NCBI GenBank assembly: GCA_965240325.2
Contig: OZ251222.1
Span: 2,046,001 to 2,110,000 of the forward strand
Source of the DNA: Rebecca billardiae RCC1528
Taxonomy: Eukaryota > Haptophyta
Direction: 5' to 3'
Length of the DNA stretch: 64,000 nt
Position 1 is the stretch's first letter; each line of letters begins with the position of its first letter. Below the pieces are notes generated by a model. It ran no database searches. It saw only the letters and a program-made list of their open reading frames with translations, and had not been told where the DNA came from. This document shows positions 8,820-18,895 of this stretch, piece by piece. Position numbers and translations under genes: made by a program.

Positions 8820-9430
8820 TGGTCACAAGGTGGTAAACTTCGAAACGTCTTTTTTGCTTATAAGCAAAGAAAGGCCAATCGTGAGATCGGGGCGGGAAAC
8901 CCTACCGAGCTAATTAGGTAATCTCATATTGACGAGGACACTGGCTATCCGCAAGTAAGCGCGTGTCTTTGGGTGCCAATAATGGTTCCAAGGTGGGTCC
9001 AATGGTTCCGGGAGAGGTAATACTATTTCTCTCCCGGTACTTATAGAAATCTTATAGGAAATGTCTTGATGCATAATCAAACTGCCATGTAAACGGGTGT
9101 GGTTCCATGGTTCCAATATTTTGGAGTTTGCGCTGAGGCTTGGACTCCAAATATTGCAGAAGTCTCCATTGGTCTTTGGTGAATCTACTAGTGAGACCGG
9201 GCTCGGGCTTACGCCAAGTTCGCCCTTCTTCGTTACCCAGGGGAATAGGTGGTAACACCTTTTCCTTATAGGGTTCGGCCCCTCCGCTATCGCTTCGGAA
9301 GGTTACGCTCGGTGCAGTTGCTCCTTCGCTACCCTCACCCTATTTTTCGCCTGCGGCTGGCTGGCCTGCGGCTGCTTTCATTATTGGCCTTTGTCTGTTT
9401 CGAGTTTTGGCACTCTGGGGCCGACACTAG
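8820..9430. other. Low-GC island of unknown origin
   Basis: About 600 bp whose composition is far more balanced than the surrounding DNA, with blocks such as TTTTTTGCTTATAAGCAAAG and TTATAGAAATCTTATAGG. Two short minus-strand open frames (9052-9258 and 8910-9116) overlap in different frames and share no recognised family. The 3' part (9280-9360) has GC-cluster phrases (CGCTATCGCTTCGGAAGG, CCTTCGCTACCCTCACCC) of the type seen in some organelle genomes. A nuclear insertion of plastid or mitochondrial DNA is the leading idea, but not shown. Confidence 0.4.
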
Positions 9431-10527
9431 TAACTAGGCTCGCTGTGACAGCCCCCTCCGTCCCCTCCCCCGCGCAGGGATCAGCTAGTGGCTGGCCCTC
9501 TGCCCACACTGGGGCACCCTAGGGGGTGCCCCTTCTGCCGACTCATCTCACACTCGATGATCACGAACTGCAAGGCAGTGCACTCTTGTACGGCAGGGAT
9601 CACCCCGCAGTGTTGGGCTTGTATGCTGTTGGCAATGGCACACACCCGCCTCCTCTGGAGGCGGGCTGTCCACAGTGGAGTGGTGTCAGGGCACTAGGTG
9701 TCTCGGTCAGTGGTTTGAGGTTGGGTGGGGGTGGTGGTTGGTTGGGGGGCTGGCCAGGGTAGGGCTGGAGGCTTCGGCCGCCAGTCAGTGCCGATCCGAC
9801 CCGGATATAAATAAAGGGGAATTTATTATGATTAGTCTGAGCCATAATAATATTTAAATAAAGTATAGTACTCCGACAGTGCAGGCTATGCTCTGCCACC
9901 AACGCCGACTTCGTGTCGACGATCGGGCACTGCCGCCGACGAATCAGGAGACCCGCGTCGTCCTACCTGCTGTGTCGTTAAATCATAGAATGAGTCTCTG
10001 ACGTCTTGACTGAACTCGCGTCGTTCTATATCGGATACTGGTATAGGCGGAGCGTGCTTGCTGCGAGCGGGCCCGCCTGCTCGCCGCCCGGATGAACGCC
10101 CGATTGAGTAACGATTCGCGAACGACCCGGACTCCGGAGGCCGGACCAATGCGGTCTGCGGACGACATGATGTCTATTGTCTAGATCTGTGACGGTCTGA
10201 AGACCGTACTCTGCGACGTCAGTCTTACTCAGCTGGGCAGCTGGCCGACTCACGTTAGGCGAGTAACTAGTTATTACTGCTATTGATAGCTTATTAGTGT
10301 GCGAAAGGGACGATATATGTGCTGAATGCTGACGGAACTCGTGTCGGACCTGAGATGAGGAATGGAATCGTCCATGGTGAAGTCGGCTTGTGAGTGTCGT
10401 GGCGTTGTTCGCGGCACAGCGAGCCCGCCGCCCACTGTCGTTGCTGCGTCAGGACCATCGCGCGCTCCGAGCGCCGCGAGCCAGGGCGCGTCAGTAGGCC
10501 ACATGTCGTTGCCGTGCCGGCGCGCGC
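9431..10527. other. Gene-poor region 3' of the kinase, with a dispersed repeat
   Basis: No gene was recognised. It contains CT/G-rich stretches at 9440-9770 and an A/T-rich patch at 9800-9870, followed by a copy of the dispersed repeat listed at 9886. Apart from that repeat and a restriction-site-like patchwork, nothing coherent is visible. Confidence 0.4.
9886..9995 (-). repeat. Dispersed repeat, copy 1
   Basis: The reverse complement of this stretch matches 59163-59280: CTCTGCCACC, GCCGACTTCGTGTCGACGAT, CGGGCACTGCCG and GTCGTTAAATCAT are shared with a few changes. The AT-rich end (ATTCTATGATTTAA.GACAC) also recurs at about 41620 and 59365. Confidence 0.7.
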
Positions 10528-12232
10528 TCACTGCTGTTGCGACTGCATTGGCCGGGAGGAGATGCCACGCGACACCGTGATGGACATGCGCATGCCCTGC
10601 GCGCGACATCTCGAGATGAGGTCCGAGAGGCCCGACTCCTCGCCGCCGGGCGCCCCCTCGGCGCCGCCCGCGGAGAAGGCAGACGTGTCCGGGGTCTTCT
10701 CGACCGACAGGTTGCTGCCGTTCGGGCGCACGGGCCGGACGGTCGAGGGCTCGCCCGCCAAGGCCGCCATGTTGTTGCACGACATGCTGCCGCGCCCGCG
10801 AGACATGCCAGCTCCCATCATGCCACTGCCCATCATTCCGCGCTTGGCGCCGCCCATCCCGCGCGGGGACGGGACCGCGCCGCGCGGCGACTGGAGCTCC
10901 GCGTTCGACACCGCATCCTCGCTGATGCCCTGGCTCGAGCCGACCGCGCTGAGGTCCTTGGAGCTCGGCTTGCGGTACGAGCGCAGCGGCAGGCTGCGCA
11001 CGAGGGGCGGCATGGGCAGCGCGGGGAGGGAGGTGGTGAGCGCTTGGACCGGGGCGCTCGGCCGCGCGGGCGCGTGCGCGCCGCGTGCGCGCGGCCGCCG
11101 ACGCGCGCGCGCCCTCTCACGCACCGATTGCTGCTCTGCGACATCTGGCCCATACTCGCGACGGGGTGGAGCGGCGGCGGCGCGACGGGCGGCGGCAGGC
11201 GCGACGGGTCGACGCTCGCGAGCCACGCCGAGTCAATCACGTCGTCGAGCGTCGCGCGCTCGGAGGTGTTGGGCGTGAGCATCGCCTGAATCAGGAGCTT
11301 GGCCTCGACAGAGATGTTCCACCATGCCGCGTTCGAGAAGTCGAGGTACTGCGAGGAGGAGTGGCGGCCGCGCGAGTCGTCGAAGGGGAGGTAGCCGCCG
11401 AGCATCGCGTACAGCACGACGCCGAGCGCCCACACGTCCGCCTTGGGCGTCCACGCGCCGGGCGCACCGCCGCCGATCTCGGGCGCAGTGTAGCCGTTCG
11501 TGCCGCGGAAGTTGTTTGTGGGCGGGCTCTCGACGAGCATGCTGTTGCCAAGGTCGCACACCTTGATCACGGCCGGGCTCACCGTCTGGTCATACAGCAC
11601 GTTCTCCAGCTTGATGTCGCGGTGCAGCACGCCGTTGGCGTGCAGGTGGTCGATCGCGCTCACGAGCTGAGTGAAGGCGGCGCGCGCGACCTCCTCGGGA
11701 AGGCAGCGCTGCCGAGTGAGCACGGTGTGCAGGTCGCCCCCGTTGACGAGCTCCATGACCATGTAGAGCCGGGTGGACTCCTTGTACAGCGCGGCCAGCT
11801 GCACCACGTTGGGGTGGCCCTGCACCCGGCGCAGCAGCTTGGCCTCGCGCTCGTACATGTCACTCACGTGCTTCCACGGCCACTTGCAGTCCTCTGCGCG
11901 GGACACCTTGGCGGCGAACATGCGCCCGGCCGAGCGATCGACGCATTTGAAGACAGACGCCGAGCTGCCGCTGGCGAGCGCGCCTTTGAGATCGAACTGC
12001 GCTCGACAGCGCGAGCCCATGTGCACGCGAGGGGGCGCGACGCGTCAGAGCGCATGCGCGCGATCCACCGCAGGGCGCCGCGCCCGCAGCACGGGCCTCG
12101 AGGTGGGCGAGCGTGCGCAGCGGATTTTGCGCTGCGTATCCACTCTCGCGCACCGCCACACACACCCGCGCCCGCGCGCACCGACTGCTCGAACGTGCCC
12201 GAGGCTGCGACCGAGGTCGGGGACGACGACAT
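10528..12232 (-). CDS. Ser/Thr protein kinase, CAMK-like, three exons
   Basis: Exons on the minus strand are 12232-12182, 11996-11125 and 10993-10528, giving 462 aa. Both introns (185 and 131 bp) begin GTGCG, end GCAG and keep frame (phases 0 and 2). The kinase domain occupies roughly residues 17-270: glycine loop LASGSSASV, Lys in FAAKVS, catalytic HRDIKLEN, then DLG where DFG is usual, activation segment GTNGYTAPEI and DVWALGVVLYAMLGG. The glycine loop keeps only the middle Gly of GxGxxG. All essential catalytic residues are present, so it is probably active. The roughly 190-aa C-terminal tail is Ser/Gly/Met-rich without a recognised domain. Substrate and pathway are unknown; layout resembles SnRK/CAMK-type kinases. 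Confidence 0.85.
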
Positions 12233-13193
12233 TGCCGGCTGCCAGGGGCTCCCGATAGATGCGCGGCACAGTCTGTGAAAGATGCGCGTCGCTCAGCCTG
12301 GACGGCCCGCCGCCCGGGCACCCAACATGATGAACCACTCACCTCTACTGGGTAAACAAATTGTGATGCCCAATGAGGTCTCGGCAAAGCTGCTCAAACC
12401 TTGACTGCATTGGATCCTGTGCCGAAACAGAGCGCCAGGCGATTGTCGTGGACGCGGGAATCTCGGGAATCGCTCACAGGAAAGGAAGGTTCGGGCGAGC
12501 TCTCCTTTTTTTCCGTGACCGCAGCATGGCGTCCGTCACACTCCCTGGCGCTTTCCAGCTTGGAGGCTTTCTTCGGAGGACTCCAACAGAGCGCAGTTGG
12601 GTTGGGGGGCTGGAGGTCATCACCTTCGGGCCTCAGCCGACGGCAGTGCGATGGACTACTGCGTCGCGCTGGCCCCATCGGAGCAGCGGCGCTGGCCCAC
12701 AGCACGCTTCCGGCTTCGACGATGCGGATGCACCGGCTGGAAGTGGCGATGAAGCTTGGGTCCGCCCACGCTGTGCGCCGGGGGTCCCGCGCGCCACCCG
12801 GGGCACGGAAGGTATCGGGCGCGTTGTCTCTCCCTCCAACCGCCAACCGATGACTCCTCCCCCGGGCCCACCTCTGCGACCTTGCCGGTTGCGTGCACCC
12901 ACGCGCGGGGCCGCCTGTCTGCTGAATGTGGCGGGCTGCATCATGTAGGCAGGATCGGCCGTGATCTGGGAGAGCAGCTGATCATGCGCAGCGGACAATG
13001 CCGAAGAGTATGGACAGCTAGTGCAGGGTCGCCCGCACGGCGTGTGTGCACGGCTCGCCCACGAGCATGAGCTTGTAGTGCTCTCCAGCGCGCACGTTTA
13101 GGGCGGTGCGCCGGCGCCATCGTGGAGGAATCAGGAATCCTGGAATTTCGATTTCCCATTTTTCGTGATGTTTCGCCACGCCGCGTTGCGACG
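12233..13193. other. Intergenic region, nothing recognised
   Basis: About 960 bp between the start codons of the kinase (minus) and the AAA ATPase (plus). Open frames on both strands lack family resemblance. It should hold both promoters; no TATA or CCAAT box stands out. Confidence 0.4.
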
Positions 13194-14981
13194 ATGGCGT
13201 CGTCGCACCAAGGCAATCTGGACGGCGTCATCGGTCACTCGTCAGCAATCGCGCGCGTGATGGAGACCGTGCTCACGCGCATACGAGTAGATGGGTGTGG
13301 CGAGGCTCTCCTACTGCACGGCGCCACCGGCACGGGCAAGTCCACGGTTGCGCTCGCGATCGCCCACGCTCTTCCAGTGAGCACACATCACGTTGCAGGC
13401 CGCGTGCCAGGGGCGGTCGAGGATGCCATGGCGGCGATGGGCCGAGCGGCGCGCGCATCGACCTCTGCGAGCATTCGTACGCCTCCGACCCTTCTCGTCC
13501 TCGATGACGTTGACGTCCTAGCGCCGGCCGACGCCCCGGCGCACGAGCCCGAGGCGCGCGCAGTCGCCAAGCTCGCTGTGCTGCTGGACGCAGCGCTGGG
13601 CCGGAGGGTGAGCGAGGGCGCGATCTTTGTGCTGGCGTGCTGCACACACCCTGCTCGCGTGTCCCCGCTGCTCTGCCGCGCCGGCCGCCTCCACGCCAAG
13701 ATCGAGCTGGGGCTGCCCACGCCGGCGGAGCGCGAGCAATTCGCGCGCGCGTGGTCTGTGCGAGCGTGCGCTGCCGGCCTGCTCGACGAGGCCGCCGTCC
13801 TGGCCGCCGCGGCGTGCGCGCACGGCCTGACGATCGCGCAGCTGGAGGGCGCGCTCGGCGGCGTCGTGCGCGCGCGCGTAGCTGCCGAGTCGCCGCACGC
13901 AGAAGCGGGCGCGCCGCTTGGCAGCAGCGCTGCGTCGGCACGGCCGATCGCGCCGCGCGAGCTGCTGCGCGCGGTGCGCCGCACGCGGCGCGAGCAGCTG
14001 CTGCACGCGCACGAAGCGGATGGTGCAGCGGCGTCCGCGGCGGCAGGTGGCGCCGAGCCCAGCTACGAGGGGCCCGCAAGCTCCGACGACGAGCGCGACG
14101 GCACGCCGCCTCCGCGCCAGCAGCCTCCGGCCGCGGCCGCCGCGCCGCTCGACCGGCTGCCTGGGTTGCACGGCGCGGCGGCGCGGCTGCGGCTGCACGT
14201 CGTCCGGCCGATCCTGGAGCCCGAGCTGCTCCGGGCATGGGGCGCCCCGCCGCTGCGCGGCGTGCTGATCTACGGGCCCGCCGGCTGCGGCAAGAGTGCC
14301 CTTGCGCACGCCGCCGCTGCCGAGAGCACCGCCAACGTGCTCTCTGTGCAGGCAGCCAACGTGCTGGGCGCGGTGGTGGGCAGCTCTGAGGCAGCGGTGC
14401 GCGCGCTCTTTGCGCGCGCGCGCGCTGCGGCGCCGTGCATCCTCATCCTCGACCACATCGAGGCGCTCGCGCCCGTGCGCGGCCACGACACGTCGAGCGC
14501 GCGCTCGCTCGACCGCACACTCTCCGTGCTGCTCAGCGAGATGGACGGCGTGGGCACATCCAGCGGCGACCTCGGCGCCACGGGCGCACTCGGGCGGCAG
14601 GTGGTCGTGATCGCCATCGCCGAGCATCGCGACGCGCTCGATCCGGCCATCCTGCGCCCGGGGCGGCTGGACGAGCACATTGAGCTCGGGCTGCCGGACT
14701 CGAGCGCGCGGGAGGCCATCTTGCGCTGGCACGCACGGGCCATGCCGCTCGCCGCGGACGTCGACATGCGCGAGCTCGCGCAGCGCACGCACGGCTTCTC
14801 CGGCGCCGAGCTGCAGAACGTGGTCCGGGAGGCGGGCGTGTGCTGCCTGCGCCGTGCGATCGACGAGGGCCGCGACGGCGGGGTCGACGCCGGTCCGGTG
14901 GGGCGGAGCCACTTTGTGCACGCCCTTGCGCGTTGCCACGCGCTCGCCGCACATTGTCCGCAGCGCAGCGGCCCCTACTAG
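13194..14981 (+). CDS. Tandem AAA ATPase (type II), PEX1/AFG2-like
   Basis: 595 aa. The ATG at 13194 is the first one in frame; a GTG further up is not a credible eukaryotic start. Two AAA modules are present. D1 has Walker A GATGTGKST (43-51) and Walker B LLVLDDVD (D104-D105). D2 has Walker A GPAGCGKSA (361-369), Walker B CILILDHIE (D420), sensor and arginine-finger region LDPAILRPGRLDEHIELGLP, and the FSGAELQNVVREA helix. Type II AAA proteins extract or unfold proteins (PEX1/6 at peroxisomes, AFG2/CDC48 for ribosome maturation or ERAD). PCILxxDxxEALAPxRGHD in D2 resembles PEX1, but there is almost no N-domain, so the subfamily is left open. The Walker B catalytic Glu is Asp in D1 and His in D2, suggesting slow or impaired hydrolysis. 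Confidence 0.83.
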   Translation: MASSHQGNLDGVIGHSSAIARVMETVLTRIRVDGCGEALLLHGATGTGKSTVALAIAHALPVSTHHVAGRVPGAVEDAMAAMGRAARASTSASIRTPPTLLVLDDVDVLAPADAPAHEPEARAVAKLAVLLDAALGRRVSEGAIFVLACCTHPARVSPLLCRAGRLHAKIELGLPTPAEREQFARAWSVRACAAGLLDEAAVLAAAACAHGLTIAQLEGALGGVVRARVAAESPHAEAGAPLGSSAASARPIAPRELLRAVRRTRREQLLHAHEADGAAASAAAGGAEPSYEGPASSDDERDGTPPPRQQPPAAAAAPLDRLPGLHGAAARLRLHVVRPILEPELLRAWGAPPLRGVLIYGPAGCGKSALAHAAAAESTANVLSVQAANVLGAVVGSSEAAVRALFARARAAAPCILILDHIEALAPVRGHDTSSARSLDRTLSVLLSEMDGVGTSSGDLGATGALGRQVVVIAIAEHRDALDPAILRPGRLDEHIELGLPDSSAREAILRWHARAMPLAADVDMRELAQRTHGFSGAELQNVVREAGVCCLRRAIDEGRDGGVDAGPVGRSHFVHALARCHALAAHCPQRSGPY

Positions 14982-15358
14982 CACCAGCAGCTCGAGCACT
15001 CTGCACTGCGGACTGCCGCGCACTAGCTGCTGACAGTGCTGAGCCGCCGCTTTGGGCCGCTGCGCAGTTCATATTCGTCAACGTGATCGCCGTCTTGATG
15101 TCGGCCATAACGGTCCGCTGCTAGCATCATGTGGTATTTCCCAGATGACGAAGCTCTATATATAGCCATTGGCCGATATGACTAGTGTCATCACAATCGA
15201 GGTCCGACGGTCCGACGGCGACGCGGTCCGACTGCTGGCAGCACGTAGACACGTAGTCCGCCAGCCAGTGCGACCGCTCGGCTGGCCTCCAGCCATCAGC
15301 TGGACGAGCACATCAGGCGGTAGTCGTCACCACGCACGAGAGGCACCTGGCGCCGCGT
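14982..15358. other. Convergent intergenic region
   Basis: 377 bp between the 3' ends of the AAA ATPase (+) and the peroxiredoxin (-). No gene was recognised; it presumably carries both polyadenylation regions. Confidence 0.4.
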
Positions 15359-15970
15359 CTAGCCCTTCAGGGCGCTGAGCACTGATGGCGCGTACGTCAC
15401 CTCGGAGACCTTACTTCCGTCCGCCTGCGTGGCGGGGAGAAAGCTCGTCACGACCCCGTCCTTGACGACCATCGCGTACCGCTCGCTGCGCACCATCACG
15501 TCCGACTCGGACGCGACGCCGAGGGCGCGGCAGAGCTCGGCGTTCTTATCGGAGAGCATCTTGATCGTGCCGTCCTTCACCCCCGAGGCCCGGCCCCAGG
15601 CCTCCATCACGTACGGATCGTTGGTTGCCGTGCAAACCACGTGGTCGACACCGCTCGCGACGAGCTCGTCGTACTTCTCGACGAAGGACGGGAGGTGCGA
15701 CTTTGAGCAACCCGGCGTGAAGGCCCCCGGAACGGCAAAGATCACGGCCGTCTTGCCCGACGTGAGCTCGCCAAGCTTGACCTCCTCAGCCTTGGCGTAC
15801 TCGGGCTGCCCTTCGAACAGCGTGACGTCCGGGAGCTTGTCGCCCGCCTTCACCACGGCGCGCACAGCCGCGCGGCTGGCCAGCGGCCGCCGGATCGACG
15901 ACACGAGAGCGCTCCCCGACCGCGACATCGCAGCGGACGACACCATCGCAAGCGACGTGAACGCAAACAT
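15359..15970 (-). CDS. Type II (PRX5-like) peroxiredoxin, organelle-targeted
   Basis: 203 aa from the ATG at 15970; the open frame extends upstream but its composition there is not protein-like. Residues 1-43 are rich in Ala/Ser/Arg and short of acids, beginning with a hydrophobic run, as in a plastid (bipartite) or mitochondrial targeting peptide. The mature domain starts near AGDKLPDVTLFEG. The peroxidatic Cys88 lies in PGAFTPGCSKSHLP and a second conserved Cys113 in VVCTATNDPYVMEAWG. The enzyme reduces H2O2 and alkyl hydroperoxides with thiols (glutaredoxin or thioredoxin in this class). It is head-to-head with the CinA/nucleotidyltransferase gene, with 190 bp between start codons. Confidence 0.93.
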   Translation of the reverse strand: MFAFTSLAMVSSAAMSRSGSALVSSIRRPLASRAAVRAVVKAGDKLPDVTLFEGQPEYAKAEEVKLGELTSGKTAVIFAVPGAFTPGCSKSHLPSFVEKYDELVASGVDHVVCTATNDPYVMEAWGRASGVKDGTIKMLSDKNAELCRALGVASESDVMVRSERYAMVVKDGVVTSFLPATQADGSKVSEVTYAPSVLSALKG

Positions 15971-16160
15971 GTGAATTACGCGGACGCGATGTGCAGCCAC
16001 AAGCTGAACGATCCGTGAGCGTGATGAGTCGTTGAGAGTGCTTGCGTGAAGACTCCGGAAACCAGTGGCATGGCCGCCATTTCGCGCGACGCCCGCCTTG
16101 CGAGTGAATCTCGAGGCCGTCTGACCAAGCGGTCGGGAGCGCGCCGCTGCGCCGACGTTA

Positions 16161-17837
16161 ATGACTGGCGCGCGCCTCGTGCTCATGCTGCTCGCCTGCG
16201 GAGGGCGCGCTGCGCTGCGCACGGTGCGTGTCGTTGGCGGCCGTGAGCTCGCCGCCATCGCCGTTCCCACGTCCGCCGGCGTCGAGGCGGGCTCAGCGCT
16301 CTGGCTGCGACGACGGCGGCCGCCGCGCGCGCGGCCGCTGATGTCGCGCCGGCTCTACTCCGTGCGTGGGGGCGGCTCGGATGAGGGCGAGGAGCACGCG
16401 CTCGTCCGGCAGCTGTACGACGCGTACCCCGCGCCGCAAGTGGTCGTCTACTCCACCGGTGCCGGCGGCCACCTCGCGCACTGGATGCTGACCGAGACGG
16501 GCGCATCGGCCGTGCTGCTCGAGCTGAGCGTTCCGTACGGCCACCAGGCGGTGGACGAGCTGATCGGCGGCGAGCCTCCGGGCGGGTATTGCTCCGGCGA
16601 GACCGCGCGCGCGCTCGCCCGCGCGGCCCACCGCCGCGCCGTCGCGCTGCAGCTCAGCGGCGCGGGCGCGCTCAGCGGGCTCGCCGCGTCAGCGCTGCCT
16701 CACGTCGGCGTGGGGTGCACCGCCGCCATCATCACGGGCCGGCCGAGGCGGGGGGAGCATCGCGCGTACATCGCGAGCTGCACGGAGGACACGGAGACGC
16801 TGTTCGAGATCACGCTGGCCAAGGACCAGCGCTCGCGCGCCGAGGAGGACCGCGTGGTCAGCGCGGCGACGCTGCGCGTGCTCGCCGATGCCGCGCTCGC
16901 GTGTGTGAGCGCCCAGCCTGGCAGGCGCGCGCGCCCGGACGGGGTCAGCGCACGGCTCGCGGCGCAGGTGCTCGGGCTGAGCGGCGACCGCGTGGCGGAG
17001 CCCGTCGTCACGCGCCGCCCGCCCCCGCTCGACCGCATGCAGCGCGGCGACGCCAACCTCGTCCTGTACGTCCCTCACTCGCCGTCGCCGCCCGGCCGGC
17101 CGCGCGAGCGCCCGCGCCGCGGGCTGCACTGGCCGACCGCCAAGCGCGCCGAGTCGCTCGATGGCGACGCGTCGCACGTGGCGTGGTGCGACGCGCCGAT
17201 CCGCGACGCGATCGTGTTCCCCGGCTCGTTCAACCCGCTCCACCACGGCCACGAGCGCATGGCCGCCGCCGCCGTCGAGCTCGTCGGGCCGGGCAGCAGC
17301 GGGCGTGACCCGCGTGGAGGCAGCCTCGGAGTGCGTGAGCGCGGCGTTGTCTTCGAGATCACCACGCGCAACGCGGACAAGGGCGCGCTCGACGCGCGCG
17401 AGATCGAGCGGCGCGCGCTTCAGTTCGTCGGGCGCGACGGCATCGGCGCGCCCGTCGTGCTCACCCGCGCCAAGCTCTTCGTCGACAAGGCACGTCTCTT
17501 CTCAAACTGCACGTTTGTCGTCGGTGCGGACACGGTCGCGCGGCTCATCGACCTGTCCTACTATGGCGGCTCGGCGGCGGAGATGGCCGCGTCGCTCGCG
17601 TCGATCCGCGAGCGCGGGTGCGACTTCCTCGTGGCCGGCCGGCTGGTCGACGGCGCGTACACCACGCTCGACGGCCTGATCGAGCGCGTGCCGCCCTCGC
17701 TCCGACCGATGTTCACGACGCTGCACGAGGACGGCTCAGCGTTCAGAGTCGACGTGTCCTCGACCGAGCTCCGCGCGGCGGCGGCCGCGGCACACAGGGA
17801 CGAGGGCGCGGAGGGCGCGGAGAAGGGCGGGGCCTGA
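16161..17837 (+). CDS. CinA-like / nucleotidyltransferase fusion (NMN metabolism-like)
   Basis: 558 aa. The first ~65 residues look like a targeting sequence (hydrophobic MTGARLVLMLLACGG, then Arg-rich). Residues about 90-255 resemble the CinA C-terminal (NMN amidohydrolase) fold: VVVYSTGAGGHLAHWMLTETG, LELSVPYGHQAVDEL and VGVGCTAAIITGRP. Residues about 350-545 are a nucleotidyltransferase (NMNAT/cytidylyltransferase superfamily) with GSFNPLHHGH (355-364) and a C-terminal DVSSTELR like the ISSTxxR motif. The predicted role is nicotinamide nucleotide salvage or repair, converting or clearing NMN-like compounds in an organelle. The pairing makes sense because both domain families act on NMN, but substrates are inferred. 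Plant and algal proteins with this two-domain layout exist as far as I know. Confidence 0.8.
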   Translation: MTGARLVLMLLACGGRAALRTVRVVGGRELAAIAVPTSAGVEAGSALWLRRRRPPRARPLMSRRLYSVRGGGSDEGEEHALVRQLYDAYPAPQVVVYSTGAGGHLAHWMLTETGASAVLLELSVPYGHQAVDELIGGEPPGGYCSGETARALARAAHRRAVALQLSGAGALSGLAASALPHVGVGCTAAIITGRPRRGEHRAYIASCTEDTETLFEITLAKDQRSRAEEDRVVSAATLRVLADAALACVSAQPGRRARPDGVSARLAAQVLGLSGDRVAEPVVTRRPPPLDRMQRGDANLVLYVPHSPSPPGRPRERPRRGLHWPTAKRAESLDGDASHVAWCDAPIRDAIVFPGSFNPLHHGHERMAAAAVELVGPGSSGRDPRGGSLGVRERGVVFEITTRNADKGALDAREIERRALQFVGRDGIGAPVVLTRAKLFVDKARLFSNCTFVVGADTVARLIDLSYYGGSAAEMAASLASIRERGCDFLVAGRLVDGAYTTLDGLIERVPPSLRPMFTTLHEDGSAFRVDVSSTELRAAAAAAHRDEGAEGAEKGGA

Positions 17838-18895
<1,058 letters not shown>

